64,000 nt of DNA from Porogramme epimiltina (taxonomy: Eukaryota; Basidiomycota; Agaricomycetes; Polyporales; Polyporaceae). Below, piece after piece: positions 47,092 through 59,686 of the stretch. The position numbers were made by a program, and so were the translations under genes. The stretch's first letter is position 1; each line of letters opens with the position of its first letter. The stretch spans positions 47,177-111,176 of the forward strand of contig FTLJ01000274.1 of NCBI GenBank assembly GCA_900155495.1. The letters run 5' to 3'. The notes below the pieces were generated by a model. That model was not told where the DNA came from and searched no databases. It saw only the letters and a list, made by a program, of their open reading frames with translations.

Positions 47092-50000
47092 TTGACAATA
47101 GTAGGTAATCGTAAAATCATGTCCAGTACTGGTGGCAGTGTATTATACGGTGAGATAGAATGGTGTTCAGTAGTGCTGACATTGTGACATGAAGTTCTAG
47201 TACCTCAGGCCGCTCTTTACCTTTTCTTCAATCTCACCTAACCAACCTCCCATGCCAGGAATCCTATCCATCTACCACGAGAAGCCCCTTCAATAGGAAC
47301 ATCTATCATAAAGCAGATATGTATCTTTCACCGGACCACCGGCTCAGCCCCGTACATACATCCTGATGATGTGTCTCCAGTCCTGTCTCTAGAGTCTGCA
47401 TCCATCTCGGGCGTGCCGCTACATTGTCGCGAAGGCTCGTAGGTGGCGCCGCATTAGGCAAGCCACAACTCGCCTTCCTTTCCGCCCGCGCGTCCGTTCC
47501 CTGCCCGAAGCCATGATCGTGATGACGGGCGCATCAGGATGCCGAAGTGCCCAGCAGCGACCACCACCGCCAGCGGCGAGGCGCGGCCGTACGAAGGAGG
47601 AAGCAGCGACGGCCCGGCATCCGTATGCATACATGCTCGCATGCAGCAAAGCTGCCCGTGGGGGAGGGGCGGCGGGTGAACGATGCATCCCGCGTCCCCC
47701 GATTCGCCCGTGCGGGCGTCGTCCTGTGGGATCTGCAGAGGGTTGATGATCGCGGGGGGGAGGCCTCCCGCGCCCACGAGCGCGCTCCATCACCGTCCAC
47801 TGCGAGAGAGCGAACGGGATCATCAGCGCCCCTGCGGGATCGAAGATAGAGAGCTGATAGAGACGGCCGCGATCGCTCGCGTGCATGGGAACGGCAGAGC
47901 AGAGCAGAGCAGCGCACGCACCTCGCCGCATCCACTTACTGACTTATTCATTTCCGCCCGGGAGAGGGGCAGGGGGCCCGGGAGATCGCCCCCAGGGCCC
48001 GCGGCCGGGGAGAGCGCACAGCCGGCGTCGCACACTCGACGCGCCCGCGCCGTGATGCTCCTTTGTGCCCCCGGCACGCGTACGCCCCGCGCGCGCCCCA
48101 GCAAGTAATGCCCATTGCCCATCACGCTGATGTGCAGCGGCGGAAGGCGAGTGTGCGAACGGGCCTGAAGATCGCACCGAGAAAACCTGCGGACCTGTCA
48201 GCGGGGCCGTCGTGCCGCGCGGCGGCGGGATGTTGCGCGAAGGCGGCGTGGAAGTTGGGATGGCCGTATGTTGTGTCTGTTCGGTAGAAACGTGTTGGCT
48301 CGGGTCAGGGCCAGGTCTCCGCTGCACGCTATACGTGTAGCACGCTCACCAAGAGAGCTCCGTCTGGTCTCTGGCCGGGACCGCCAAGTTGCTGACCAGC
48401 ATCTACCATCTGGCACCCGCGTCGAGATGAGCCGCGAGCGTGGGGTACCATCGACGAGCGTTCCGGCGGACAACATTCCGCGGAAAGAATCCGCATCAGG
48501 GTCCGACCTGGTCGCGTAGGTTGGTTACGAGCACCACCACAAGATGTAACATGTATAAGCATGAAACGCCCTCCCCCCCACCAGCGCGCCACCCCGGCGA
48601 ACCGGCGAGCGAACGTCGCGCCGGAGCCCCGTGGGGCTACTGAACGCCCGTCGACGAAGATCTGCTCCTAGGGACGTAGGCACTAGTCGTCCGATTAGGC
48701 CTAGTGCATAAGCAAGCTTGAAACGACTGACGCTTGATGTTTGAGGTTTGTCATTGCCGTTTCTCCGCCGCCGCCGCTTGTGTGCGGAAAACATACCGTA
48801 TTTCCCGGCGACATCGGTTGTGGCCACTTCTTGTGGACTCGTGGGGCTCGTAGCATTGGAGGTCGGCCTAGAAAGGCGTCACGACAATGCGTGTCGATAT
48901 TGCGCGATCGATGCCGAAAAAATCCGGATTTTGCTCCTATTGTTCGAAGCATTGCGACTTGTAGGTCCGGGGGGCTTCTTCTCCTCGTGGCCTCTGAGGT
49001 CGTCCTCGTGGATACGTATATCTGGTGCACGGACAAACGGTTCACTCCGCATTTGGAGCCCGTGGAAGGTCCGGGCTAGCGACCCAATGACTACAACCGA
49101 AGAGGATGAGTGCCAATATCCGGCTTATCCCATGTGCACTCACCATTACATATATTACATAAAGCCAGGACAGAGTGGAGGTGTGGACAGCAACGGTGGA
49201 TTCACAGAGACCGATTACCCTGACTTGCTGTCATTGGGGACGTCACGAGGACAACTGTCAGGGAGACGACTTACTCGGCACTCGTCCACGACCAGACGAG
49301 GCCAGGACAAGGTTCTGAACCCTGGAGAAGCGAAGGCGCGAAGGTGGCCACCGGCGGTCGGGATTTCAAGCGGATGGCACGAAGAGGGCATGGATTGGCG
49401 TCGGACCATCAAGCCGAGAACTCCGAGAACTCCGCGAGCAGCGGACGCTCTTCGTCTGCATGACGCAATGTGAGCCAAGGCGGATACGAGCGATCTTGGC
49501 TGTCGCCCACCTGAACGTTACAGTCGAGGTCGAGAACGCGACTTCGCGCGTCCGACTTCGAAGTAGCTCAGCATCCGATGGGGACACTCTCCCGGCGCCG
49601 TTGATCCTCCCGCCATCGCGAGCTGTGGCACGTCGGGGTTCACGCCCGTCAGGCGACCTCAGGCCCCAGGGCCCCGCAAGTCGTGCGTGCTTAATGAAAA
49701 GCAGGCACAATCTCCAAGGGCCCTCAAGGCACCGGGACACGCTCGCCACCATCCGTCCGTCCGACGGAGAGCCTCGCGGCGCGCTCCGCCTGCCCCCTCC
49801 CCCCGCTCTTCCTGCTCCCGCCCGCGGCGACGGCGACGTGGGCCCCCGCTCGTGCTTCTAGCGCGCCTTTCGTGCTCGCCGTCCGGAGAAGATCGGACAT
49901 GAAGGCGCGGCGAGAGCACGCACATGGCCCCTGACGCGGGCCCGCGGGAACGACGGACCACTGCTCGCCTCGCGCGCACTTACGGAGGCCCTTGATGCGG

Positions 50001-50474
50001 GCGGGCGGGACGAGGGGCGAAGCGCGAAGAGCGCGGGGCGACGCCCGGCCGGCGCGTGCCACGCTGGGCAGAAGACCTGCCACGGCCCACGGCCGCGCGA
50101 TCAAGAGCTTCCAGCGTGCGTTCGCGTTCATCCGTCATCGCGCGACGTGCCCCCGGCCTGGGCGCGCCGCGCATCAGATCCGCGGGCGCAGAGGGCGGGT
50201 TCTGTGGACCACGATTGCGCCCGCGCCCGTGCGCCGAGGCCCCTCACGCCCACCCCCTGCCAGGGCGCGCGATCGAGCGAGGGATGCTGGCAGAACGTCA
50301 TATCCCAGGACTCAGCGCCGCCTGAACTTCACCCGCGCCTTCTAGCTGAGGGGGGAAGGGGCAGGGCGTCCGCGTCCGCCCGCGAAGCAGCTCGTCAGAG
50401 GGCCCGAGTACAGGACCCGGTCGCCCGCGCCCAAGCGCCCCCCTCCCTCGGCGCGCGCGGCGCACTCAGGCGTG

Positions 50475-50522
50475 CCCACATCCACGTCCACGTTCATGCT
50501 CACGCCCACGCCCACGTCCATG
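50475..50522. repeat. Imperfect hexamer array (CCACGY), eight units
   Basis: Eight 6-bp units of the form YYCAYG/CCCACG in a row. Read as protein it gives His-Val/His-Ala dipeptides, which explains an odd open frame here. Confidence 0.7.
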
Positions 50523-51065
50523 CGACCCCGAAGCCCCTCGAGCCGCGCGGATCTACAGCCCAACGACCGAGCGGCAGGGGGGACGCGCGCGTCGCGTCGC
50601 GAACGGGCCTCGTTCCCCGAAGGATCTCGGGGAGGGCCCACGAGGGGCCTCGCGACAAATTCGCGCGCAGCGAGCCAGCTGTCAGCGGGCGCGCGTGCGT
50701 GCATCAAGCAAAACTTCTGCGCCCGCCCGCGAACCCGTTCCCACTTCTGGATCACGGCTCGCCCTCGCCCGTTGCTGCTGCAGCTGCATGCGGCAGGAAC
50801 GCCGTAAGGGCCGAAGAACAGGGCGCTCGCCCCCGCGATCCGCGGCGCGCGCACCCCGGTGCCCACAGAACCACTCACGCGCGCCAGCCCGGTGGGCGTA
50901 GCTCGAGCGCTGTCGCCGCGATCCCGCAAGCGGCAGGCGCGTGCGCACGTTTGCGCTGATGCGGGGAAGCCGCAGGCGTAACAGGGGTGATGCGCGCGCG
51001 CCAGCCGTCGCGCGAGATTCGCGCAGCGGCGGGGAGCGGCAGGAGGGCTGCCGTATACAGGAGGT

Positions 51066-51078
51066 GGGGGGGGGGGGG
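51066..51078. repeat. Homopolymer, 13 G
   Basis: Uninterrupted run of 13 G on the plus strand; a likely site of sequencing or assembly length error. Confidence 0.9.
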
Positions 51079-51562
51079 CGCTTTGGAGCGCGAAGGCCAC
51101 CAGCCGGGGATCCGTCGACGCCTGTCGCGCGCCGTGCATGGGCCCCGCCGCCCGCACCTCGTCATGGACGCGCCGCGCGCCCCAGGGATGCACGAGCGAG
51201 CAAGCTCGAGAGACACGTCCCGCCCCCGGAGAAAGCGCCGCACCCTGCCCGGGCCCCACGGCCCCGGCCGCGCCTCCCAGCGATCTGCATGCACCAATGA
51301 GAATGAGAGCGAAAGTGAGAGCGCCGCCCCTCTCCCTCCCCTCCCTCCGTCAATGCGTCAATACGTCAACGCTAATGCCAGATCTCGCCGACGGGCAACC
51401 GTCAACGGGCGGAAACACATGCGACGACGCTGGGTCCCCCCCCATCCGCCCGCGGACGCACGGATCGGGCGCGCGGCTGCGATCGCCCAGAGCAGAGATC
51501 CGTCTGCCCGGCGGGGATGAAGGGAGGCAAAGAGGTTTGCAAGGCCGCCCCCCGCCCCACAA

Positions 51563-51576
51563 CCCCCCCCCCCCCC
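51563..51576. repeat. Homopolymer, 14 C
   Basis: Uninterrupted run of 14 C on the plus strand, about 0.5 kb from the 13-G run. The two could pair as an inverted poly-G/poly-C or form quadruplexes. Confidence 0.9.
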
Positions 51577-51734
51577 ACCGGCGTCCCGCTGGGGGGGCCC
51601 GGAGCGCGCGATCTCGCCGGGTGTGTGGTGTGGGGGGAGATGGGAGATGGGATCTATCCCTGATCGCGGCGGCGGGTGGTGAGTGATCCAGATTCGGGAG
51701 CGCGATGGGCGGCGGACCGCAGGGTTACGAGAAA

Positions 51735-51758
51735 GAGACAGAGACAGAGACAGAGAGA
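51735..51758. repeat. Microsatellite (GAGACA)3 plus GAGAGA
   Basis: Three exact GAGACA units followed by one variant. Confidence 0.85.
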
Positions 51759-51995
51759 AGCAGGCAGCCGATGTCGACGTGCGGAGGCGACGGCAGCTCC
51801 TCTGGACGATCCAGCGTGGTGCCTGCCCCCAACCCCCCTCCCTTCGTTGTTCCCCAAAGGTAACTTGACACGACACGTTGTCGATTACGAGAAGAACGTC
51901 GTGACGCGTCGCCGACGGGCGCAAGCGGCGGCGGCGGCGCTGGCGCCGCTGCACCACCACCGTCGCCGCCACCTGAGCTTTAATCTTGACCGCCT

Positions 51996-52024
51996 GGCGG
52001 ATGGCGGATGGCGGGATGGCGGGA
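51996..52024. repeat. GGCGGAT-type tandem repeat
   Basis: About four 7-8 bp GGCGGAT/GGCGGGAT units. Confidence 0.75.
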
Positions 52025-52160
52025 GGTGGAGCCCCCACGCCAGAGTACAAGGCGCGCCACGCGTCGCTGATGCACGCAGGCCCGACCACACATCCCGGAT
52101 GCGTGACGTTCTCGATCGTTCGCATAACAAGCGCGAGACAAGGTGGGCCAGCGGAGCTCG

Positions 52161-52208
52161 GCGGTGGGGTCGGTGGGTTCGGCGGGTTGGTGGGTTCGGT
52201 GGTGGGGC
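52161..52208. repeat. GGTGGGTTC/GGCGGGTT repeat, G-rich
   Basis: Degenerate tandem of GGTGGGTTCGG-like units with many GGG triplets on one strand; G-quadruplex-capable. Confidence 0.7.
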
Positions 52209-52506
52209 GACGTGATAGATGGCCCGCCGCACCCCGGCGAGCCGGTGGTGGGGAGGAGCGCGCGCGCGACGCGCCGTCCGAGGTCCAAGGTTTCTTGCGG
52301 GAGGCTGGCGGAGGAGGGCCGACCGCGGCGGCTGCGGCGAGTTGCCATCCCCGTTTGCCTCGCGCGCCCGCGGGCACCTCCGTGCCTGCGGGAGGTCACC
52401 ATGGCGAGAGCGACGGCGACGGCGACGGCGGAGGCAAAGGGGCTTGTAAGTTGCAGTAGTAGCGGCGGCGGACCAGCGGCGTCAGCGGAATCGATGGTGG
52501 CTCCAG

Positions 52507-52545
52507 CGCGAACTCACGAACTCGCGAACTCGCGAACGCGTGGAC
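52507..52545. repeat. GCGAACTC-type octamer repeat
   Basis: Tandem near-copies of GCGAACTC ending in GCGAACGCG variants. Confidence 0.7.
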
Positions 52546-52974
52546 GCGAACGCAAAAGGGGGGTGTAGACGCGCTACGTACCCCTATCGCGCGCGATCGC
52601 AGCTCCTCCCGCCCTTGTTTTCTTTTTTGCGCGCAGGCGCCGAGGAGGAGCGGAGGCCCGCGGAGCTGGGTTTTTGCTCGCGTTCCCAATCGATTCCGAA
52701 TTTCGGGTCCCGCGGAGGAGGGAGGGCGCGTCGGGCGCTCGCGACGACCGAGCCGAGTTGCGAGCAGAGCGTTCAGCGCGAGCGGCGCGCAGACAGGATG
52801 CACGGCAGGGATCCGCCCGCCGGCTGGCGGTGGTGGCTCGCTGGCTCGCTGACGTCGGGCTTGCACGGACGGGCCGACTAAACTTGATTCGCGGGAGGGG
52901 GGGCGGGGCGGATCCCTTCCTTCACCACCAATCCTCGGGGAACGGACGCCGCTCGTACATGCAGGATGGCAGAT

Positions 52975-52992
52975 GCGCGTGCGCGTGCGCGT
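52975..52992. repeat. Microsatellite (GCGCGT)3
   Basis: Three exact hexamers of alternating purine/pyrimidine, a Z-DNA-prone sequence. Confidence 0.85.
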
Positions 52993-53026
52993 GGTGCTAG
53001 CTGTCGCATCGCGGCGTCAAATCGCT

Positions 53027-53047
53027 GGACGTAGGACGTAGGACGTA
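53027..53047. repeat. Heptamer repeat (GGACGTA)3
   Basis: Three exact copies of GGACGTA in tandem. Confidence 0.9.
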
Positions 53048-53099
53048 GAACGGATGCCTTCCTTGGAAGGCGGACAGGGGGTGAGAGGAGGCAGACAAG

Positions 53100-53133
53100 C
53101 GGGCGGGCGGGCGGACGGACAGACAGACAGACG
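53100..53133. repeat. (CGGG)n followed by (GACA)n tetranucleotide repeats
   Basis: A short CGGG array merges into a GACA array. Confidence 0.85.
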
Positions 53134-56100
53134 GGGGGCGAGGCGAGGCAAAGGCGAGAGCGCAGGGGACTAGCTGAGATGCCGGCGCGGAGATGCCCAT
53201 GAAACGGGATCTGGGTGGGGGAGGCAGGATGCGGTGGGATGGAATGGGCACGCTGAGGCGGCGCACACGCGCGTGATTCGTTGTTCGTGATTCGTGATTC
53301 TGCGCGTCAGCGGGGGGTGCACGCTCGCAGCAGTAGAGGTGATAGGGGGTGGGCGCGAGCAGGCACCGTGCGGCCGTTGCGGATGGGGGGAGGGTTCGTT
53401 GCAGGGGGTTCGTTCGTTGCAGGCGTCCCGTCACGACTCGCCGGGAGCCGGAAGGGGGGTTTAGGAGCGCGAAGCAGCGCGGACAGAACCTCGAGGCGTA
53501 GTTGGGCCCGTTCGGGCTGTAGAGACGACGCTCGCCACAAGGGGACGCAGAAGGTGGCAGCCGTCGCACAGCCTCGACTGAGGCCCTATTGGGCGCTTGG
53601 AGGTGGACCCCGCGAAGGCGCGTGCACGACTCGAGGCTACTTGGAGAACTTCGTTTGGAAACGCGGAAATTGACATATAGAGTGTGCTCCGCCGAAAGTC
53701 AACATGGCGGATCGCGTTCTTCGGCTGCGTCGCGTACGTATAGTAGGATATCCAGAGATGAATTCCAAGTAGACGATACCCAGCCCCCGAGAGGGCGGTG
53801 CCGAGCCGTTCATTGACCGGCAGTGCTGGGAAGCGCCGCGCACAGGCCCATGTCATCTGGACGCGGCGGCCCGAGTCCTACCAGCCCATGTCCAAGCATG
53901 CCCTTCGACAGCCGCGGATATACGCGCCACTTTCTCCGCGTAAGAGGGTCTCGGAGCGGTGCTTGGGCTGGGAGACCGTCGGCCGGAGAGGCGCCCGCGC
54001 CGGGGAATGAGGCGGGGAGTCCGGAGACGCGGGAGGATCGCGAGGCCGTCCCCGTGTGTTTGAACTTGCCGTTGACGCCCTGCAATGCAGCGCGTCGGTT
54101 CGCGGAAGCAAAGTATGCGGCTCGTGATCGAAGGATCTTGATCGGCACGGCTGGCGGGGGAGGCTGCGCCCGCCCCCCGAGCGTATATGCGCTTGTGGGT
54201 CCACACTGCCGAGCACTGTGTGGAGAGTCGCGGCAGCGGGCGCGGCGGGCCCGACGCCTCCTATGGCGGGGGTGGGGCCGGAAAAGGCGTGCGAGACTAT
54301 GGAAGCGGTCAGCTACGGCGTTCTATCAGCAGGAGGGGATAGGGGCGTATGTTTCCAAAACGTGCACGCGTACCTTCATCGACCGGTCATAGTAAGAACG
54401 GCGTTGCCCTGTTTGCAGGGCTTCGCAGGCTGATGCAATCTAGGAGAGATAGGCCGAGTGGGAGGATGGGAAGTGGGAGCTGGAAGTGGAACTGTAAGCC
54501 GGATCCGAGTGGGAGGAGACGCAAAGGATCGGGTGACAGATTGCGTCCCGGGTGTGGGCTGCGCACCACCATCTTCGAGTTCGCGACAACACCGATTGAC
54601 TGTATGATGGGCCTAGCGCGACCCTCCCATGGATGCATTAACGCGAGGGGGAGGCCTCAATCATCCGGCGATGGCGCCCGTAAGCAGCTGCGCAGGGCGG
54701 GAGGGGGTGTGCACCGCCTCGTAGTAATAGCGCGAGGCTGTGGCCAAGAGGTGGGCCGAAACGCGGCACCCGCAAGGCCCGCGTTTCCTGGGCTGCATGC
54801 GGCGGTCTTGACGGTAAGCAGAAGTAGCCTCGGGGTTGGCAAGGACGTTGGTGAAAGTTCAAAACGCGCAGGTAGAGCGGAAGGTTTGATGATGCGCTGC
54901 CGCCCGTCGTTGATTCCAGCATGTAACTGCTCCCTCTCGACGGCACGCCACACGCCCGAGGCCCAAAGAATGATGACGATGGTGCTCAAACGACGCCTCC
55001 ACAAGAACTTTGCGCGGAGGCTTTGGTAGCCTCGAGGGCGCGAAGGTTGGGCGAGGGGGTGTTTCGCGAGGGCGGGTGGGAGCGCCGAGGAGGAGGCATG
55101 ACGGAAGGGGTCTTCTAAAGCTTATACACCCGCGTGTGGGCAGGCGTCAGCGGCCGAAGGCGGATCCGCCCTGTGGAACATGGAGGGCTTCGTGCAGATT
55201 CGCCACGCGCGAGTTGTCCGGGGGCACCTCAGGTGCATGGGACGGCGGGGGCAGAGATTGAGATGGGGGCGCTTGGAGGGGAATCGTCGCGGGATCCGAC
55301 CATCTGTGCATCGTCCATCGTTGCGGTTGTCGTGATGTTGATCAGGAGGGTATGATGGGCGCAAGAACTTTGAGTTTGTTGGCCTGAGAGCGCAATTGTC
55401 TGAAGAGGAAGGGAGAACCGATTCCCGATGGGAAGACACCGAGATTCCCGCTTCCGGCGCACGGTCACTTGGGGGTGATGGCGGGCGACGCTTAGGTGCT
55501 ATTATCGATGCAGAGCGTGCGGGGCAGACGGAATAGATTGCAATATGTACGGCTACGACATGATGGAGTGGGGCAGACGGGGCACGAACGTCCGGAGGGG
55601 CTCGGGGGCGGGGAGACGGAGGAGCGGGGGCAGCGGAAAGAAGGAGGGAGGGGCCTGGAGGCTGGAGCGGGGACCGGAGGAAAGCGACGAACTGGGGACC
55701 GAGAGAGGACCGTGGCCGAGAGCAGAGGCGCTGGCAGCCGGGAACTCGCGGGGCTGCCACGCGCCGGCAGGGCGGGCGCTGAGGGTGTCAATTGGCTCTG
55801 GCCTCTGGCCGAGCCGGCGGGGGAAGGCGAGCGCCTGCGGGCGGAGGCACTGCAGAGAGGCGGTGTGCGTGGGCTGCACGGCGGCCACATTCGCACTAGG
55901 GCCGGGGGAGGCGACGTCCGACGCGACGGCGAGCAGGGGGTGCGGGACGTCGCGGGCAGCAGGCGGGCAGAGGCGGGGTGGGGAGGGCGGCGGCGGCGGG
56001 TGGGGAGGAAAGGGCCTCTGGGCTTGCCTGGCAATGATAGATGAAACAGATCAAGCGGAGTGTGAAGTTGTGCGCCGAAGGAGGAGGCGGGAGGCAAAGG

Positions 56101-56338
56101 TTGAATAAGAGACGGCGGAAGCGTACATCTTGTCAATTCTGCCCTTGCCATCGTCCGCCCTCGTCCGCCGCCCCGTCCATCCGCTGCCCTGCTGCTGTGC
56201 CTTCCGCACAGCCCTCCACACCCCGTCCTCTTCCTACCCTCCGCACCGCCTCCCTCTGCACGCAACCGCCTCCGTCAAATAATCGACATCATCGCCTGCG
56301 CACCCCCTCCGCCGCTCCTTCCGTTAAAGCACTCGGTC

Positions 56339-59021
56339 ATGGACACTCTCCTCGCTCCCGCGGTCCATCCAGACCAGCAAGACTTTGGCATCGCCCCGTC
56401 CCCCCACACAAACGTCTTCGACCTGTCCCCCAACCACTCCTCATACGACTTCGACACCTTCCCGGACTCCTCTTCCCACTTCCCCCACACCCCGTCCTAC
56501 AACGGCTCCTACCAGAACTCCCCCTACTCCAGCTACTCCGATCTCCCACCAATAGACGGCGCGGACGGCGATTTTGGCCCTTTCAACGGCGACAACCCCT
56601 CGGGTATTTCCATCACCGAGGAGTACGACCCTTCAGAATACGACGTCCCCTCTTCCGGCGGCCCCTTGATCCTTGACGAACATTACATGAACGGTGCCCA
56701 CGTCTCCGTGTCCGTTACGCCCCCGCTCAACGATTACTCGTCCCCCAACGCCTTCGATCACGCGTCCCCCGCCTCTAGCAACGGCCTTGAAGACGACGTC
56801 CACAGTCACGCCTCGTCCGGTTCCTCCTACATGCACCCTCCTTCGCCCCGCCCCGACATCTCCCAGACCTTCCAGGAGAGGTTATCCTTCCACTCACCTG
56901 CATGGGTCACAGGGGCCCTCCCCGACGAACGCCGCTCCCCTCCCCTCCACAAGCCCCAGTCGCCTCCCCAGCTTCTCATCCCCGACGCTAGCAGCCCAGG
57001 GGGTGTGGACGCCCCGCCCATCATCAACGCCCCTGATGGCGACGGCGGGCTCGTAGGGTCTGGTCCGACCTTACAAATCGTTCCAGCCACTCCAGTCAGC
57101 GGCGGTGCGGTCACTGCGAGGAATGTTCCCTTCCAAGATATGCAGCAAGGTATGTCTTCCCATTATCTTGCGCCCTTCCCCATCTCATCGCCCATTGTCA
57201 TCAAGGACCCACAGCCAACGTTGGGCCGTCAGAGGGACAGGAATGGACGCACCATCATCAGTACAGCGCGCAGAGCGGCCAGTTTACCGATCAGTCCTAC
57301 AACTTCTCGCACGGATCACCGAACGCCTCGGCGCTCTCCGACGACGGCGCCCAGCAACCGCACCAGCAGTTCCAGCGCGGCGGTCAGCAGTTCCTGCTCC
57401 CGCAGGCCCCGCGAACAAGAAGCCTGTCGGACACGTCCCTCCGACCGCCGCCTGTGTGGGACACCATGCCGACGGACCAGCGACAGGCGGGGACCGTGAA
57501 CCTTAACGAGATCCTGCCCGGGCCCGGACAAGGCCAGTCGTCGGACCCCCTCATGCAGCAGCAGACCTTCCGCCACCCGTCGTCCGCGGGCCCCCACCAG
57601 ACGACCTTCGACCAGGCGAGCTTCTCGTTCGGCGGGCAGCCCGAATACCTCACCGCCGATGGGCCCATGCGCCGGGTGCGCTCGGAAGGCGCGGGCCACC
57701 AGCGGCAGACGCGCTCGCTCGACATCCGCTCGTCCACCTCGCTCGGGCCCAACGCGGGGCTCCTCTTCCCGCCGCCCGGGCCGGCGCAGCAGGACTTCAT
57801 CCGCGGCGCGGGCCGCTTCCTGCACCCGAGCGAGCCCGTCCCCCGCATCGGCCACCACCGCCGCTCGAGCTCGGGCTCGCGCGAGCGCGGCGGGCTGATG
57901 GGCGCCGGCGGGCTCGGGATGGGGCCCGTGCAGGGGTGGAACGGCGGCTCGTCGGCGTCGAGCGCGCGTGCCAGCCCGTACCCGAGCCCGTCGGCGTCGC
58001 CGCGGCCGGGGTACGGTGCGCTGCCGCCGCAGGACATGGGGCTCGCAGGCCCCGGCATGGGTGCGATGGGCGCGATGGGGATGGCGGGCATCCCGATGGG
58101 CATCCCCGGGTCGCTCTCGGGCCAGATGGGGATGTCGCCGTCCGGGATGGCGACGGCGCAGCTCAACGCGCAGATGGCGGTCGTCCGGCGGCAGGGCGGC
58201 GTTCTCCAGGTGGACATGCCCGGGCCCGACGGGGGCGTGCCGATGACGGTGACGCGGCCGCATGTGACGACGCCGAGCACGGCGAAGGCGAGCCACGACC
58301 GGCGCAAGCAGCCCGCCAACTTTGCGTGTCCGGTGCCGGGGTGTGGGAGCACGTTCACGAGGCATTTCAACTTGAAGGGTACGTCGTCGTCCTTTGCTGA
58401 GAGGTGAGACGGAGGAGGCTGACCGAGTTGCGTTTCTCCCTCCCTCCCCATCTCTTGTACGGCCTGCCCCCGATCGCCTCGTCGATCGCGCCTGGTGTTG
58501 GCGTGTTGCCGACCTGCAGGCCATCTGCGCTCGCACGCGGAAGAGAAGCCCTATCAGTGCAAGTGGCCCGGATGCGGCAAGGGCTTCGCGCGGCAGCACG
58601 ACTGCAAGCGGCACGAGCAGCTCCACCTCAACATCCGCCCGTACCCCTGCGAGGGGTGCAAGAAGAACTTTGCGCGGATGGACGCGCTCAACCGGCACCG
58701 TGAGTGTTCCTCTGATATACATTTGTGGACCGCTCCCCCCGTCCCGTCGCGCCCCTCTTCATCTTCTGCAAAAACCCCCCATTTTGAAACATACAAACGT
58801 GAGCTGACCACGTAGGATGTCCAGTGCGCTCGGAAGGCGGCGCGGAGTGCCGGAAGCTGCAGGAGGAGCTGGTCCCGGGCTCGACAGCGCACCTCGACGC
58901 GCCCCTGCCGGGGTCGTCCAGCGCGACGTCAGACAGCGGCCCGGAGAGCTCGGCGCCGCCGTCGGGCGCAGACATCAAGCCCGATCCGGACGCGTGGACG
59001 GCGGGCGGGATGATAATGTAG
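56339..59021 (+). CDS. CRZ1: Crz1-like C2H2 zinc-finger transcription factor
   Basis: Four exons, 56339-57149, 57215-58378, 58520-58699 and 58825-59021, give 783 aa. Three adjacent fingers: ZF1 C372/C377/H390/H394, ZF2 C402/C407/H420/H424, and ZF3 C432/C435/H448/C457, a C2HC finger as in Crz1 proteins. The linker and core sequences ([50 protein letters not shown]) fit basidiomycete Crz1. The long N-terminus is Ser/Pro/Tyr-rich, with GISIT at about residues 88-92 next to a proline, close to but not exactly a calcineurin PxIxIT docking site. A Gly/Met-rich stretch ([18 protein letters not shown]) precedes the fingers. Crz1 is dephosphorylated by calcineurin and enters the nucleus to drive calcium-stress genes. 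Orthology is by motif, not tested. Confidence 0.85.
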
Positions 59022-59591
59022 TAGCGACCGACCACGGTCCGCTGCCGCACCTCGCTCGGCCTGGCTGCCTCGATTCCCGACTTCGTTATTCTCCCCCACC
59101 ACCGTTCAGGTCCGCGCGCCTCGGCCACGGCGCGTGGTCCCCTCACGCAAGACGATCGCTCTCCCGCACGGACCCATGCCACGATCCACGCTCCCCGACC
59201 TCCTCCCTCTCCGCCCCCGCCCTCGCCCCCTATATCTATAGCTCCGGCCCCCAGCTCGCTCTCCCCCATCACGTACGTCTCACGGACGCTTCGGCGGGTT
59301 CTCATTGTTTCTTGTATCTAAACGGCCCTGGTTTCCTTTTCGTCTCTGTCTCACCCCTCTCCCGCCATGCTTATCATACTACGTGTTTTATGCTTGCAGT
59401 GCTTTCGCCGAGTTTATTTTCCGTTCGAGCGTGCTGTGCGCAAACGACTTTGCTTCCTTTTTCTTCTTCCCTCTTCTCCGCCGCTGCCGCCGTCCCCCTC
59501 CTCACGTCCGCGTCCACGTATACGCTCACGTCCATTCACGTCGACTGCTTCTCCTTCTTTTCTTGGGCTGGCCGGTCAGATCGACACCGCG

Positions 59592-59607
59592 CATCATCAT
59601 CATCATC
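59592..59607. repeat. Microsatellite (CAT)5
   Basis: Five CAT units in the 3' flank of the Crz1-like gene. Confidence 0.85.
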
Positions 59608-59670
59608 GTCACTCGTCCGCTCCCTATCTTATCCGTCGAACACTCGTTTCCTCCACATTTCGGTGTAGCA

Positions 59671-59686
59671 TCACACACACACACAC
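59671..59686. repeat. Microsatellite (CA)n
   Basis: About seven and a half CA units. Confidence 0.85.

Larger units (their letters stand above)
47092..56338. other. GC-rich, microsatellite-studded stretch without recognisable genes, 9.2 kb
   Basis: Between the tRNA gene and the Crz1-like gene. From about 47.4 kb the DNA is strongly GC-rich and most of 49.7-54 kb is nearly free of stop codons in several frames, so long frames (up to about 340 codons) arise by chance on both strands. Their translations are R/P/A/G-rich with no domain and no coherent splice structure. Many short simple repeats are listed separately. The right-hand end must include the Crz1-like promoter. A non-coding transcript is possible but not shown. 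Confidence 0.55.

Noticed and set aside
46872..47120. 82-codon minus frame over the tRNA gene
   Set aside because: It is the translated tRNA sequence.
48748..49473. 241-codon plus frame
   Set aside because: No domain or conserved block, shifts between Leu-rich and Arg-rich composition, and no splice sites extend it into anything recognisable.
50342..51259. 305-codon minus frame and 270-codon plus frame over the same DNA
   Set aside because: Both are low complexity without a domain; the His-Val/His-Ala stretch is just a CCACGY hexamer array.
51358..52377. 339-codon minus-strand frame
   Set aside because: In DNA so GC-rich that stop codons are rare; the translation is R/P/S/A-rich, overlaps simple repeats and has equally long rivals in other frames.
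57316..58722. 468-codon minus frame opposite the Crz1-like gene
   Set aside because: Antisense shadow of the GC-rich coding exons; the plus strand carries the complete zinc fingers.
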